From an uncultured Phocaeicola sp. (GTDB taxonomy: Bacteria; Bacteroidota; Bacteroidia; Bacteroidales; Bacteroidaceae), in assembly GCA_947581855.1 (NCBI GenBank), contig CANPVZ010000003.1:183415-247414 (forward strand): 64,000 bases of DNA, read 5' to 3'. Within the stretch, counting starts at the first letter, position 1. Each line of letters begins with the position of its first letter. Positions 38,346 to 47,716 of this stretch are shown piece after piece. A program made the translations under genes and the position numbers. The notes under the pieces were generated by a model, which worked only from the letters and a program-made list of their open reading frames with translations, did not search any database and was not told the DNA's origin.

Positions 38346-41108
38346 ATGAAAAAGGTGAATTGGAAAAAACAAAGCGTATGGGGATGGATCCTCTTGCTGA
38401 CAGTAGGTATTTCTTCTTGTACGGATGAGAAGAACTACTATGATCCGAATTGGGAACGCCCGCATTGTGATTTTACATTTGATACGGAAGCGACAACTTC
38501 TCTTGATTTGGCTTATGAGAATATTGGATTCCCCACTTCTGTGTATTTTGAGCTGTATGACCGGATGCCGGTAGAGGTTTCGGGAACAATGTATGTGAAA
38601 AAAGAAGGCGTGTTGCCTTTGTTTACCGGTTATACGGATGTGGATGGAACTTTTAAGGGAAATGTGCCTTTACCGTCATATTTGGATAAAGTGTATATCT
38701 ATACCTCGGCATTCTATGCGCAAACTTTGATAGAAACGACTGTGGGCAATGATGGACGTATAGTTGCAACTGATGCGGATATGGACACTAAAAACCAACG
38801 TGCGACTCGCGCAGGAAGTAGTTCTACAACATATAAATGTAAAGCAGTAACGGAAGATGGTTGGAAAACATGGTTAGGTGAATGGGATGAAAGTACAGGA
38901 CGTATAGATGGATTTAAAGAACCGGCAACTACGGGAACGACCCAAAAAACGATATTATGGAGTGATGACTTCTCTAAATATGATTCTTATGATGATGACG
39001 ACGAATTGCAGAAATTGTCCGGTTCAAAATCAGAATATAAAGGAGATTATACAATAAATGGCAGTGGTATTCGGGGTGATGATGGATGGATTAGATTTTT
39101 TTCGGTGAAAGAATCGCAGAGCGCAAATAGTATAACTTTACCGGATGTTATTAAATGGAGCGGTAATAAACGAACATTATATGTTAAGTTTAATGCTAAA
39201 TCTGCAAGTGGAAATTCTGTTATAACAGTTTCTTCTACTAGTGGTACTGTAAATCAGGGATCTGAGATATCATTAACACAAAAGAGTTCTGGCCATACAA
39301 TTATGATTACAGGTGTAAGTTCGGGAACAAAAATCACATTTAAAGGACCTCAAGGTAGCAATTGGACAAAAAAGTCTGGGAACAAATGGCAGGAATCAGC
39401 CAAATATAAAGATGCGATGATTGATAATATTGAAGTTTACTATGAAACAACTTCGACAGGCGGTGAACCTACATCCCATAATGGATACGCATTTACCGAT
39501 GAAAGTAGTTCTCTTTATATTCCGAAGAGTGAAGCTGCAACGTTACTCACAGCGCATCAGAGCGTAATTAACATAAATCAAACTTGTCCACAAAAATATC
39601 GTGCGGCTACAGATATGTTGGTGAATGAAGACGCTAAAGTCGTTATTTCTTTATTGGGCGGTAACACATGCTGGAATAGTTCACTGGGTTATTATTATTA
39701 TAAAGATGGCAATGCGCCTAAAGATCTTAGGGATGCGAATGTAATTATGTTATTCCCGAATACTCAAGACGGTTTGTATTCCGTATATCCGAATGAATCA
39801 AAGCGTACTCAAGGTGTGGTTCGGGGGACAAATGTACAGTTAAAATTCTATGGTGAAAATCCGTCTAAAGAAAATGAATCCGAAGTTTTTCCTAAAGGGT
39901 ATCGTATTGGTTTTGTTCTGGCATGTAATACTTGGACAAATCGCCAAACAGAATGGCAATGTACGCAAGATCAAGCATATCGTGCAGCAACATCTTCCGG
40001 TCTGAGCGTGACAAATAATGGTAGCAAGTTTGGGGAACCGCGTACGGCCGTGTATCGTTATGGAGATTATGTAATGATTTCATTTGAGGATAACGATGAC
40101 GATGAAAACTTTAGTGATGTGGTATTTACATTAAAAACCGATCCGATAAAGGCTATTACGGACATTGTGACAGTAGAAGATGTCGAGACTTATAGTGAAT
40201 CTTACAAAGGGATATATGGCTTTGAGGATATATGGCCGATGCAGGGAGATTATGATATGAATGATTTGTTGGTGAAATGTACGCAAGGAACTACGTTTAC
40301 ACATTATGTGACAACTCAGACCTCAACAGGAACCGGCGGTCAGACTACAACCACTGTTACAAGCTCTGATGCGGAACTGACGGCAGAGTCATTTATTTTA
40401 AAGACATTCTCCAATCGTGCCGATTATACGGATGGTCTTGCTTGCATTTTGGATTTACCGCAAGAGTCCGCAATTCAAGCTATCAACTACTATAGAAAAA
40501 CAAAAGGCGCAAGTGACTTTGAGGCATATAAACCGGCGTCTGAATGGAGTAAGGAGGATATCTATAATGGTCATGGTTCATTTGCTTATAATGGTTATGG
40601 ATCGGGGCAATATAACATTATCAGATTAACAGGTAATGTAAAGGAAAGTATGGAGGCAGAATATAAAATAGAGATACTATACAATAAAGATTCTCATATA
40701 GACAAAAATACGCGTTCGGCTATTCGTCCTTTTATTTATATAGAGGCTGGGAAAGGTAGCTTGCAAGAGTATTACGAAGTGCATATACCATTGGAGGCTC
40801 CAACAAATAGAGTTTCGAAAACGTGGTGGTCTAAAAATGCGGATGCGTCTCGTCCTGCTAGTGTTATAGCGGATGGAAGTGGTAGGGGTGAATTCTATGT
40901 CCGAGCTAATGATCTAACGAACTATCTATATGGACCGTGGTATCCCTTTGCTATCTTTTTGGCAGGTGCTACGGAAACGGATCTTTCTCAATTGCTTAAT
41001 CCGGATAATGAAACGGTTCCTATCAGTAAACTGTATCCGAATTATGAAAATTGGGTAAAATCGAACGGAACAAGTTATACTGACTGGTATAAAACAACTC
41101 AGAAGTAA
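38346..41108 (+). CDS. LruC-domain (DUF4842) lipoprotein with an extra internal domain
   Basis: A large secreted lipoprotein of about 920 residues (lipobox ISSC, C25 from this start). It shares YYDPN with the divergent paralogue and has the same late Asp/Asn-rich patches: EDNDDDENFSDVVF and GDYDMNDLLV. About 165 residues (roughly 203-368), starting WSDDFSKYDSYDDDDE and beta-rich, have no counterpart in the paralogue and may be an inserted jelly-roll-like module. An ATG four codons upstream (38334) is the alternative start. Confidence 0.8.
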   Translation: MKKVNWKKQSVWGWILLLTVGISSCTDEKNYYDPNWERPHCDFTFDTEATTSLDLAYENIGFPTSVYFELYDRMPVEVSGTMYVKKEGVLPLFTGYTDVDGTFKGNVPLPSYLDKVYIYTSAFYAQTLIETTVGNDGRIVATDADMDTKNQRATRAGSSSTTYKCKAVTEDGWKTWLGEWDESTGRIDGFKEPATTGTTQKTILWSDDFSKYDSYDDDDELQKLSGSKSEYKGDYTINGSGIRGDDGWIRFFSVKESQSANSITLPDVIKWSGNKRTLYVKFNAKSASGNSVITVSSTSGTVNQGSEISLTQKSSGHTIMITGVSSGTKITFKGPQGSNWTKKSGNKWQESAKYKDAMIDNIEVYYETTSTGGEPTSHNGYAFTDESSSLYIPKSEAATLLTAHQSVININQTCPQKYRAATDMLVNEDAKVVISLLGGNTCWNSSLGYYYYKDGNAPKDLRDANVIMLFPNTQDGLYSVYPNESKRTQGVVRGTNVQLKFYGENPSKENESEVFPKGYRIGFVLACNTWTNRQTEWQCTQDQAYRAATSSGLSVTNNGSKFGEPRTAVYRYGDYVMISFEDNDDDENFSDVVFTLKTDPIKAITDIVTVEDVETYSESYKGIYGFEDIWPMQGDYDMNDLLVKCTQGTTFTHYVTTQTSTGTGGQTTTTVTSSDAELTAESFILKTFSNRADYTDGLACILDLPQESAIQAINYYRKTKGASDFEAYKPASEWSKEDIYNGHGSFAYNGYGSGQYNIIRLTGNVKESMEAEYKIEILYNKDSHIDKNTRSAIRPFIYIEAGKGSLQEYYEVHIPLEAPTNRVSKTWWSKNADASRPASVIADGSGRGEFYVRANDLTNYLYGPWYPFAIFLAGATETDLSQLLNPDNETVPISKLYPNYENWVKSNGTSYTDWYKTTQK

Positions 41109-41131
41109 TCTATAAATAGGATTTTACAAAC

Positions 41132-41178
41132 AAAAGTCTAAAGCGGTGGGGTATGCCTTGCCGTTTTAGACTTTTTTC
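41132..41178 (+). terminator. Rho-independent terminator of the second LruC gene
   Basis: AAAAGTCTAAA (41132-41142) pairs with TTTTAGACTTTT (41164-41175), with a CGG/CCG inner pair, followed by TTC and T-rich sequence. Confidence 0.8.
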
Positions 41179-41206
41179 TAATGTATAAAGGCTGTCTCAA
41201 AATAGG

Positions 41207-41229
41207 AACAAGAGATATCCTCTCTTGTT
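41207..41229. repeat. Short inverted repeat
   Basis: AACAAGAGA-tatcc-TCTCTTGTT, a perfect 9-bp stem, lies in the gap between two convergent genes. It may be a second terminator. Confidence 0.4.
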
Positions 41230-41393
41230 TGGATAACATTTAAACGTTTCATTAGGGGGCGACTGCACATGATGGAGCCGAGATGCGGGAAGATAGTTGT
41301 AACTTTATACGTCCCGAATCATAACATGATGGCATACAGAAGATGAAATGTAAATTTCCGCTTCCTTTTTCTTGATCTTTAGAGGATAATGGT

Positions 41394-42836
41394 TTACTTT
41401 GTTTTTGCTGATAATCCCATCTCTTCGGCCTTTTGCATCATAAAAGCATAGGCAGCTTCATGTTCGTTGGGAATCTCTCCATCGAGTATGGCATCTTTAA
41501 TGGCACTCTTCAGAGTTCCGATTTCCCGACAAGGCTTTAAGTTGAATACGTCCATGATTTCTTCGCCGGTAACGGGTGGCTGAAAGTTGCGGATACGGTC
41601 TTTCTCTTCCAAATCTTTCAGCTTTTGGCGAACCAGTTTGAAGTTGTCGAGAAAGCGTTGTTTACGTACTTGATTCTTTGATGTGATGTCGGCTTCACAC
41701 AACGTCATCAGGTCGTCAATGTCATCGCCGGCTTCGAAGAGAAGGCGGCGTACGGCTGAGTCGGTTACTACATCGTCGGCAATAATAATAGGACGCATGT
41801 GTAGCGTGACGAGCTTTTGCACGTATTTCATCTTCTCGTTCATCGGCAGTTTCATCTTCCGGAAGATGTCCGGAATCATCTTTTCACCGATAAAGTTGTG
41901 GTTATGGAAAGTCCAGCCGATACGTGGCTCCCAACGTTTGGTGCGGGGCTTGCCGATATCATGCAACAGGGCAGCCCAGCGTAGCCATAAATTGTCGGTG
42001 TGCTTGGCGATATTGTCTACCACTTCGAGAGTATGGTAAAAGTTGTCCTTATGGGCGCGACCGTTCATTACGTCCACTCCTTGCAAGGCGGCAAGTTCCG
42101 GAAAGATGAGCGGCAACAGCTCGCTACGGTCTAGCTCTACGAACCCTTTCGAAGGAACGGGCGAAAGCAGAATCTTGTTTAATTCATCGGCAATGCGCTC
42201 ACGGGATATGATTTCAATACGATCTTTGTTGCGGCGCAAGGAGGCAAGTGTTTCTTCTTCTATATAGAAATTAAGCTGGGTGGCGAAACGGATACAACGC
42301 ATCATGCGTAGCGGATCGTCGCTGAAAGTAATGTCCGGGTCAAGCGGTGTACGGATATTCCCTTGGCGGAGATCTTCCAGACCGTTGAACGGGTCGACCA
42401 ATTCTCCGTACCGTTCTTTGTTCAGGCACACAGCCAGCGCATTAATGGTAAAGTCGCGGCGGTTCTGGTCGTCTTCCAAAGTCCCGTCTTCTACTATGGG
42501 TTTGCGGGAATTGTGTTGATAAGACTCTTTACGTGCCCCCACGAATTCCACTTCCGTTTGATGATATTTTACCTGAGCCGTGCCGAAGTTTCGGAATATG
42601 GAAATGTGAGCACCCTTTCCCAGTTTCTTGCCGAGCGCTTCGGCCATTCGGATACCGCTTCCTACTACTACCACATCGATGTCTTTTGACGGACGTTGCA
42701 GAAACAGGTCGCGTACGTAACCGCCTACTACATAACATTCCAATCCCAGTTCATCTGCGGTTTCCGATATTTGGTGGAAGATTTTGTCGGCGAAACATCT
42801 CTTCAAGTCCTCTTGTGTCAGCTCTATCATTCTCAT
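41394..42836 (-). CDS. CCA-adding-type tRNA nucleotidyltransferase with HD domain
   Basis: A protein of 480 residues. The class II nucleotidyltransferase motif GGYVRD and the metal pair DID (in SKDIDVVVV) are followed by DFTINALAV and RRNKDR, and then an HD phosphohydrolase domain (LLHDIGKPR). It adds or repairs the 3' CCA end of tRNAs. A full promoter overlaps the first codons of the longer frame, so the start is at 42836 (MRMIELTQ) or 42830 (MIELTQ). Confidence 0.88.
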   Translation of the reverse strand: MRMIELTQEDLKRCFADKIFHQISETADELGLECYVVGGYVRDLFLQRPSKDIDVVVVGSGIRMAEALGKKLGKGAHISIFRNFGTAQVKYHQTEVEFVGARKESYQHNSRKPIVEDGTLEDDQNRRDFTINALAVCLNKERYGELVDPFNGLEDLRQGNIRTPLDPDITFSDDPLRMMRCIRFATQLNFYIEEETLASLRRNKDRIEIISRERIADELNKILLSPVPSKGFVELDRSELLPLIFPELAALQGVDVMNGRAHKDNFYHTLEVVDNIAKHTDNLWLRWAALLHDIGKPRTKRWEPRIGWTFHNHNFIGEKMIPDIFRKMKLPMNEKMKYVQKLVTLHMRPIIIADDVVTDSAVRRLLFEAGDDIDDLMTLCEADITSKNQVRKQRFLDNFKLVRQKLKDLEEKDRIRNFQPPVTGEEIMDVFNLKPCREIGTLKSAIKDAILDGEIPNEHEAAYAFMMQKAEEMGLSAKTK

Positions 42837-42855
42837 ACTACTTCGCTTAGGGAGT

Positions 42856-42888
42856 GCAAAGTTAGTGCAAGGGGAGGGGACTGCCAAA
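42856..42888 (-). promoter_or_regulatory. Promoter of the CCA-adding enzyme gene
   Basis: On the minus strand TTTG (42888-42885) lies 20 nt before TAACTTTGC (42864-42856). Both boxes match, and they rule out start codons further upstream. Confidence 0.85.
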
Positions 42889-42990
42889 TTAATTCCTTAT
42901 TTTCCGGTTTGCGCGGGATATTATGCATGGATATTAAGGTACACTCATCGATTTATTGTGCTATTTGATGAGAAGGAACGAATAAAATTG

Positions 42991-42999
42991 TATTTTTGC
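42991..42999 (+). promoter_or_regulatory. -7 promoter element of the small lipoprotein gene
   Basis: TATTTTTGC matches TAnnTTTG. A TTTG at 42964-42967 lies 23 nt upstream, a little farther than usual. Confidence 0.55.
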
Positions 43000-43024
43000 C
43001 CGAGAACTTATATAGCAGGGATTT

Positions 43025-43864
43025 ATGAAGAAGATAATTGGAGTAATATGCATGGCTTGCCTGTTAGGAGCCTGCGGGAACAGTGATGAAAAGAAAGCGG
43101 AGATCTTTTTGCAGAAAGCCGAGAGCGCTTGGCAGGCTGGCAATTTTAATGAAGCGAAACTTCAGATTGACAGTGTGAGGATACTTTATCCGAAAGCGTT
43201 TGAGGCGCGTAAGCAAGGGGTGAGAATTATGCAGAAGGTAGAACTGGACGAACAGCGGAAGGGGTTGGCTTATTTAGACAGCCTGTTACGCATAAAGCAG
43301 GATGAGTTTGAGGCGATGAAAGAGAATTACGTGTTCGAGAAAGACAGCATATACCAGGAGATAGGAAACTATTTCAGTTCGTCGCAGATTGTCGAGAAAA
43401 ATATAAACCGGACATTTCTGCGTGCTCAGGTGGACGAAAAAGGAGTCATGACCCTGACCTCTATATATTGTGGCGCCGGTTTTATTCATCATACATCCGT
43501 GAAGGTAAGTTCCGGCGATACGTATGCCGAGACTCCGCCTTCGGCTGACATTTATGAAACAACTGATTTAGGTTGGAAGATTGAAAAGGCGGACTATCCT
43601 GCCGGAAAAGATGGCGGAGTGATTGGCTACATCGTTTTGAATAAAGACAATCCGATAAAAGTGGAATATAAGGGTGACCGCACTTATAAGATCGCTATGA
43701 CTCCGGCCGACAGAAAGGCTATAGCGGATATTTATGCGCTGAAACAGGTACTTGCTTCCATCGAACAGATAAAAAAGGAACAGTTGGAGGCTAACAGGAA
43801 GATTGAGTTTATTACCCGGAAAATGAAGGAATCGGAAGAAAAGGACAAGCCGGTTTCCGAATGA
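43025..43864 (+). CDS. Lipoprotein with a helical, TPR-like N-terminal region
   Basis: A 279-residue protein with a lipoprotein signal (LGAC, C17). Residues 22-60 (AEIFLQKAESAWQAGNFNEAKLQIDSVRILYP) look like a tetratricopeptide repeat, then come further charged helices and a beta-rich middle. The C-terminus (about 240-279) is a charged helix rich in Lys and Glu. I do not recognise a named family. It lies 37 nt before the UDG-like gene and may be co-transcribed. Confidence 0.65.
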   Translation: MKKIIGVICMACLLGACGNSDEKKAEIFLQKAESAWQAGNFNEAKLQIDSVRILYPKAFEARKQGVRIMQKVELDEQRKGLAYLDSLLRIKQDEFEAMKENYVFEKDSIYQEIGNYFSSSQIVEKNINRTFLRAQVDEKGVMTLTSIYCGAGFIHHTSVKVSSGDTYAETPPSADIYETTDLGWKIEKADYPAGKDGGVIGYIVLNKDNPIKVEYKGDRTYKIAMTPADRKAIADIYALKQVLASIEQIKKEQLEANRKIEFITRKMKESEEKDKPVSE

Positions 43865-43900
43865 TTTCTGCCGGGGATGTATTAAAAAAAGGACAGAAGC

Positions 43901-44497
43901 ATGAGTGATATACAAATCCCGATAGAGGAACATCCTTTGCAACCCTTCTTGCCGGAAGGGGCGCGTTTGCTGATGTTGGGAAGTTTTCCACCGCAGAAGA
44001 AACGTTGGTCGATGGAGTTTTACTATCCGAATTTTCAAAACGATATGTGGCGTATTCTAGGCTATCTCTTTTATGGGGATAAGGAACATTTTGTAGACAA
44101 GTCGCGTAAGGTTTTCAAGAAGGAAGAAATTGTGGCGTTTGCCGAAGGGCATGGTCTGGCTTTTTACGATACCGCTTCATCTATACGGCGTTTGCAGGAC
44201 AATGCTTCGGATAAGTTCCTGGAAGTGGTGGAACCCACAGATGTGGAACTTCTTTTACGTCATCTGCCGCAATGCCGTGCGCTTTGTACCACGGGACAGA
44301 AAGCTACCGATACGATTTGCGCTTTGTTTGGAATATCCCAACCTGCTGTGGGTGGTTATACTTTATTTAATATAGGTGATAAGGAGATGCGCCTTTACCG
44401 GATGCCTTCTTCATCGAGGGCTTACCCGCTGGCGCTCGAAAAGAAAGCGGCTTTTTACCGGAATATGCTTCGGGAGCTGGGCATACTCGCCGGCTGA
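43901..44497 (+). CDS. Uracil-DNA glycosylase superfamily protein
   Basis: A 198-residue protein with motifs of the MUG/TDG-like branch of the UDG superfamily: LMLGSFPP near residue 24, YYPNFQNDMWR, FYDTASSIRRLQDNASD and MPSSSRAY near the C-terminus. Members remove uracil or mismatched thymine from DNA; activity here is inferred from the fold signature only. Confidence 0.75.
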   Translation: MSDIQIPIEEHPLQPFLPEGARLLMLGSFPPQKKRWSMEFYYPNFQNDMWRILGYLFYGDKEHFVDKSRKVFKKEEIVAFAEGHGLAFYDTASSIRRLQDNASDKFLEVVEPTDVELLLRHLPQCRALCTTGQKATDTICALFGISQPAVGGYTLFNIGDKEMRLYRMPSSSRAYPLALEKKAAFYRNMLRELGILAG

Positions 44498-44591
44498 GGG
44501 CTCGAAACGGAATGTCCGCGTTCCTTCATGATTAAAAGAAAAAATGCGAAACATGAATAATAGGAAATATAAATCGTTAAATCTAATAAGT

Positions 44592-45626
44592 ATGAGAACA
44601 TTACAAACTACAATGGTAAAAGTGCTGGTGTGCGCTTTCGCCTTATGCTCGTTTTGGGCATGTACGGAAACTGAAAAAGAAGTGTATATGTTTACTTCCC
44701 ACCGGGAACCGGCGTTGGACGGGTTGCATTTCTTGTATAGTTATGACGGTCTGCATTGGGATAGTCTGGCTGGCTCGTGGTTAAAGCCGGAGATAGGTAA
44801 TAAGACGAAGTATTTAAATCATCGGACCAACCAGATGGCCGAGCCTAAATATTATCCGAATTCCATGATGCGTGACCCTTCTATCTTAAAAGGTCCCGAC
44901 GGTACGTTTCACTTGGTGTGGACTATCAGTTGGAACGGCGAAAAGGGGTTTGGATACGCTTCTTCCAAAGATTTGATAAATTGGAGCGAGCAGCGTGAGA
45001 TTCGGGTAATGGCCGATTCGCTGACAAATAATGTGTGGGCGCCGGAATTATTTTATGATGAGGAAAAAGGACAATATATGATTATTTGGTCATCGGCAAT
45101 CCGTCCGGAACTTTATACGGCTGCCGATAGTTTGGGTTCGAATGGAAGTCATCGTACTTATTATACCACAACCAAAGATTTCCAGACTTTTGCGCCTACC
45201 AAACCTTATTACGACCCGGGATTCAATTCTATTGACGGATTTCTGGTGAAGCGCGGTCCAAAAGACTATGTTTATATAATAAAGGATAACCGTAAACCGG
45301 GATTCAGCGATTTGTTCTGCGTGTTTGGACAGTCACCCGAAGGTCCGTTCGCTAATCCTACTGAAAAGTTTGCTCCCACCTATTCCGAAGGCCCTTGCGC
45401 TGTGAAGCTGGGTGATGAGTGGGTTATATATTTCGATGTCTATCGTCAGGGAAGATACGGTGCTGTTTCAACCAAAGATTTCCAGACTTTTACGCCGATA
45501 GACGATAAGATTTCGATTCCTAAAGGACATAAGCACGGAACTATCTTCAAGGTAAAAGAATCGGTACTGAAGAAAATGAAAAAGGTGGAGGCTGAACGGC
45601 TGAATGCAGATAAAAGCAAGCAGTAG
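44592..45626 (+). CDS. GH43-like family five-bladed beta-propeller glycosidase, lipoprotein
   Basis: A protein of 344 residues with a lipoprotein signal (FWAC, C24). The three acidic residues of GH43-type propellers are visible: MMRDPSIL (Asp), WAPELFYD (Glu) and SIDGFLVK (Asp). Relatives act on arabinan or xylan side chains; the substrate here is unknown. No SusC/SusD pair is adjacent. The frame opens at 44544, but MRTLQTTMVK at 44592 gives a normal signal peptide. Confidence 0.75.
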   Translation: MRTLQTTMVKVLVCAFALCSFWACTETEKEVYMFTSHREPALDGLHFLYSYDGLHWDSLAGSWLKPEIGNKTKYLNHRTNQMAEPKYYPNSMMRDPSILKGPDGTFHLVWTISWNGEKGFGYASSKDLINWSEQREIRVMADSLTNNVWAPELFYDEEKGQYMIIWSSAIRPELYTAADSLGSNGSHRTYYTTTKDFQTFAPTKPYYDPGFNSIDGFLVKRGPKDYVYIIKDNRKPGFSDLFCVFGQSPEGPFANPTEKFAPTYSEGPCAVKLGDEWVIYFDVYRQGRYGAVSTKDFQTFTPIDDKISIPKGHKHGTIFKVKESVLKKMKKVEAERLNADKSKQ

Positions 45627-45735
45627 GTTGTGAAGCCGTTAACGGAAAACCGCTTCCTTTTACGTTGGTTTCCGGAGGTTCTTTTCGTTATATGGGTCGG
45701 CTCGTGAGGGAAGTTTTTGCCATATTCTAAGTTAC

Positions 45736-45783
45736 GCCCCACAGCATTATTAGTTATGCAGATAACTAGGAATGCTGTGGGGC
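45736..45783. repeat. Strong two-tier hairpin
   Basis: GCCCCACAGCATT (45736-45748) pairs exactly with AATGCTGTGGGGC (45771-45783), and TAGTTAT/ATAACTA pair inside. There is no clean T-run. It lies between convergent genes and may act as a terminator for both. Confidence 0.7.
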
Positions 45784-45906
45784 ATAATTATAATGTTGAA
45801 GAAATCCTAACATACTTGCCGACGTACCGTAAAGCTTCTCCATCATACCTTATTATATAGCAGTGCACTGGTGGGCTGGCAAAAGTGATAAAAAGCAGAG
45901 AAGTTA

Positions 45907-46494
45907 TTACAATCTTTTCAAGGCCAGCTTGATTACTTTTTCTACCGGAGCGGTCGGTTCTTCTTTTAAAATAGCCTGTACCACCTTCAGTGAAGGAGCG
46001 GATGGGAATCCCAGCATGGTGAGGGCAGCCACAGCTTCGTCTTGTATCTCGGAAACCTGCGGAGAAAACATTTCGCTGCCTGCACTGCTTCCGGTAATTT
46101 TGATTTTGTCTTTTAGGTCGACGATAATACGTTGGGCCGTTTTTAGTCCGATACCTTTTACGGTTTTCAGCAGTTTGTCGTTTCCGGTGCTGATAACCTC
46201 ACAAAGTTCGTTGGGCGAAAGGGCGGAAAGAATCATACGTGCCGTGTTGCCTCCGATACCTGAAACCGAAATCAATAGCAGAAACAGTTCCCGTTCCCGT
46301 TTGTCGGCAAAGCCGTATAGAACATAAGCGTCTTCGCGGATGGCTTCGTACACATATAGTTTTGTACGGCTCAAATTTTGGATAGCCGAATAAGTATTCA
46401 ACGATATATTCAAGCCATATCCTATTCCGTTACACTCCAGTATGGCTGTTGCCGGAGTGATTTCCGTAATGTCTCCTTTAATATATTCAATCAT
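45907..46494 (-). CDS. ruvA: Holliday junction branch-migration protein RuvA
   Basis: A 195-residue RuvA. The N-terminal OB-fold has [11 protein letters not shown] and GIGYGLNIS; the helix-hairpin-helix pair has [14 protein letters not shown] and [11 protein letters not shown]; domain III is at the C-terminus. RuvA binds Holliday junctions and recruits RuvB. ruvB and ruvC are not in the window. A full promoter lies upstream. Confidence 0.95.
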   Translation of the reverse strand: MIEYIKGDITEITPATAILECNGIGYGLNISLNTYSAIQNLSRTKLYVYEAIREDAYVLYGFADKRERELFLLLISVSGIGGNTARMILSALSPNELCEVISTGNDKLLKTVKGIGLKTAQRIIVDLKDKIKITGSSAGSEMFSPQVSEIQDEAVAALTMLGFPSAPSLKVVQAILKEEPTAPVEKVIKLALKRL

Positions 46495-46522
46495 TTTATT
46501 CTTTAATTTGTTTATTTTGATA

Positions 46523-46553
46523 CAAAGATAGTGGAAATGCTACGAAAGTCAAA
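46523..46553 (-). promoter_or_regulatory. Promoter of ruvA
   Basis: On the minus strand TTTG (46553-46550) lies 19 nt before TATCTTTG (46530-46523). Both boxes match the consensus. Confidence 0.85.
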
Positions 46554-46591
46554 CTTGAGCGTTGTTATATAAAATAGCTTTTCTGCTTTTT

Positions 46592-46623
46592 ATTGCGAAT
46601 ATGATGAATATTGTTTATTTTTG
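46592..46623 (+). promoter_or_regulatory. Promoter of ddh
   Basis: ATTG (46592-46595) lies 20 nt before TATTTTTG (46616-46623). Three of four -33 bases and all -7 bases match. Confidence 0.7.
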
Positions 46624-46665
46624 TACGCAAAAACAAGAAAATAGTAATTTAAAACCAATAAAAGG

Positions 46666-47565
46666 ATGAAAAAGATTAGAGCAGCCATCGTAGGATATGG
46701 CAATATCGGTCATTACACATTGGAAGCCCTTCAAGTTGCTCCGGATTTTGAAATTGCCGGAGTGGTTCGCCGTAACGGTGCGGAAAACAAACCGGCCGAA
46801 CTGATGGATTATCCGGTAGTAAAGAGTATCAAGGAACTTGAAAATGTGGATGTGGCTATATTGGCAACTCCTACCCGCAGTGTGGAGATGTATGCGAAAG
46901 AGTGCCTGGCATTAGGAATCAATACGGTGGACAGTTTCGATATCCACACAAAGATTGTGGAGTTGCGCCGTTCGTTGGATAAAGAAGCGAAAGCTCATAA
47001 TGCCGTATCCATTATTTCGGCTGGATGGGATCCGGGAAGCGATTCCATTGTACGTGCATTGATGCAAAGTCTGGCTCCGAAAGGTCTCAGCTATACGAAT
47101 TTCGGTCCGGGCATGAGTATGGGACATACCGTAGCGGTGAAGGCTATTGAGGGAGTGAAGGCTGCGTTGTCTATGACGATTCCCGTAGGTACGGGCATTC
47201 ACCGACGTATGGTATATATAGAGGTGAAGGATGGTTATAAGTTCGAAGAGGTAGCTGCCGCCATTAAAGCTGATGCTTACTTTGCCAGCGATGAAACGCA
47301 TGTGATGCAGGTGGATTCTGTGGATGACCTGAAAGATATGGGACATGGTGTGAACCTTACTCGTAAAGGCGTTTCCGGTAAAACACAAAACCAGTTACTT
47401 GAATTTAATATGAAGATTAATAATCCGGCTCTTACCGGTCAGGTGCTGGTTAATGTGGCCCGTGCTTCCATGAAACAGCGTCCGGGTTGCTATACGATGA
47501 TAGAAATCCCTGTTATCGATATGCTCTGCGGCGACAGGGAAGACTTGATCGCTCATTTGGTTTGA
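46666..47565 (+). CDS. ddh: Meso-diaminopimelate dehydrogenase
   Basis: A 299-residue NADP-dependent enzyme with an N-terminal Rossmann motif (AIVGYGNIGHYTLEAL), TRSVEMYAKECLALGINTVDSFD, SAGWDPGSDS and GPGMSMGHTVAVKAI. It makes meso-diaminopimelate for lysine and peptidoglycan in one step from tetrahydrodipicolinate. It is monocistronic between ruvA and nadK. Confidence 0.93.
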   Translation: MKKIRAAIVGYGNIGHYTLEALQVAPDFEIAGVVRRNGAENKPAELMDYPVVKSIKELENVDVAILATPTRSVEMYAKECLALGINTVDSFDIHTKIVELRRSLDKEAKAHNAVSIISAGWDPGSDSIVRALMQSLAPKGLSYTNFGPGMSMGHTVAVKAIEGVKAALSMTIPVGTGIHRRMVYIEVKDGYKFEEVAAAIKADAYFASDETHVMQVDSVDDLKDMGHGVNLTRKGVSGKTQNQLLEFNMKINNPALTGQVLVNVARASMKQRPGCYTMIEIPVIDMLCGDREDLIAHLV

Positions 47566-47615
47566 TGTATTGAATAAAGCATTCGGGAATGAATGCGTCT
47601 TTCTGATATTTGAAC

Positions 47616-47683
47616 GCGGATTAACGCAGATGGGTGACGCCGGCGGAATTTTATGATGTTGTCGTCAATCTGCGTTAATCCGC
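47616..47683. terminator. Long inverted repeat between convergent ddh and nadK
   Basis: GCGGATTAACGCAGAT (47616-47631) pairs exactly with ATCTGCGTTAATCCGC (47668-47683) across a 36-nt loop. No T-run follows, so termination is inferred from the position. Confidence 0.5.
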
Positions 47684-47716
47684 ATGTTTATAATTTTACT
47701 TTGTTTATTTCTGTTT

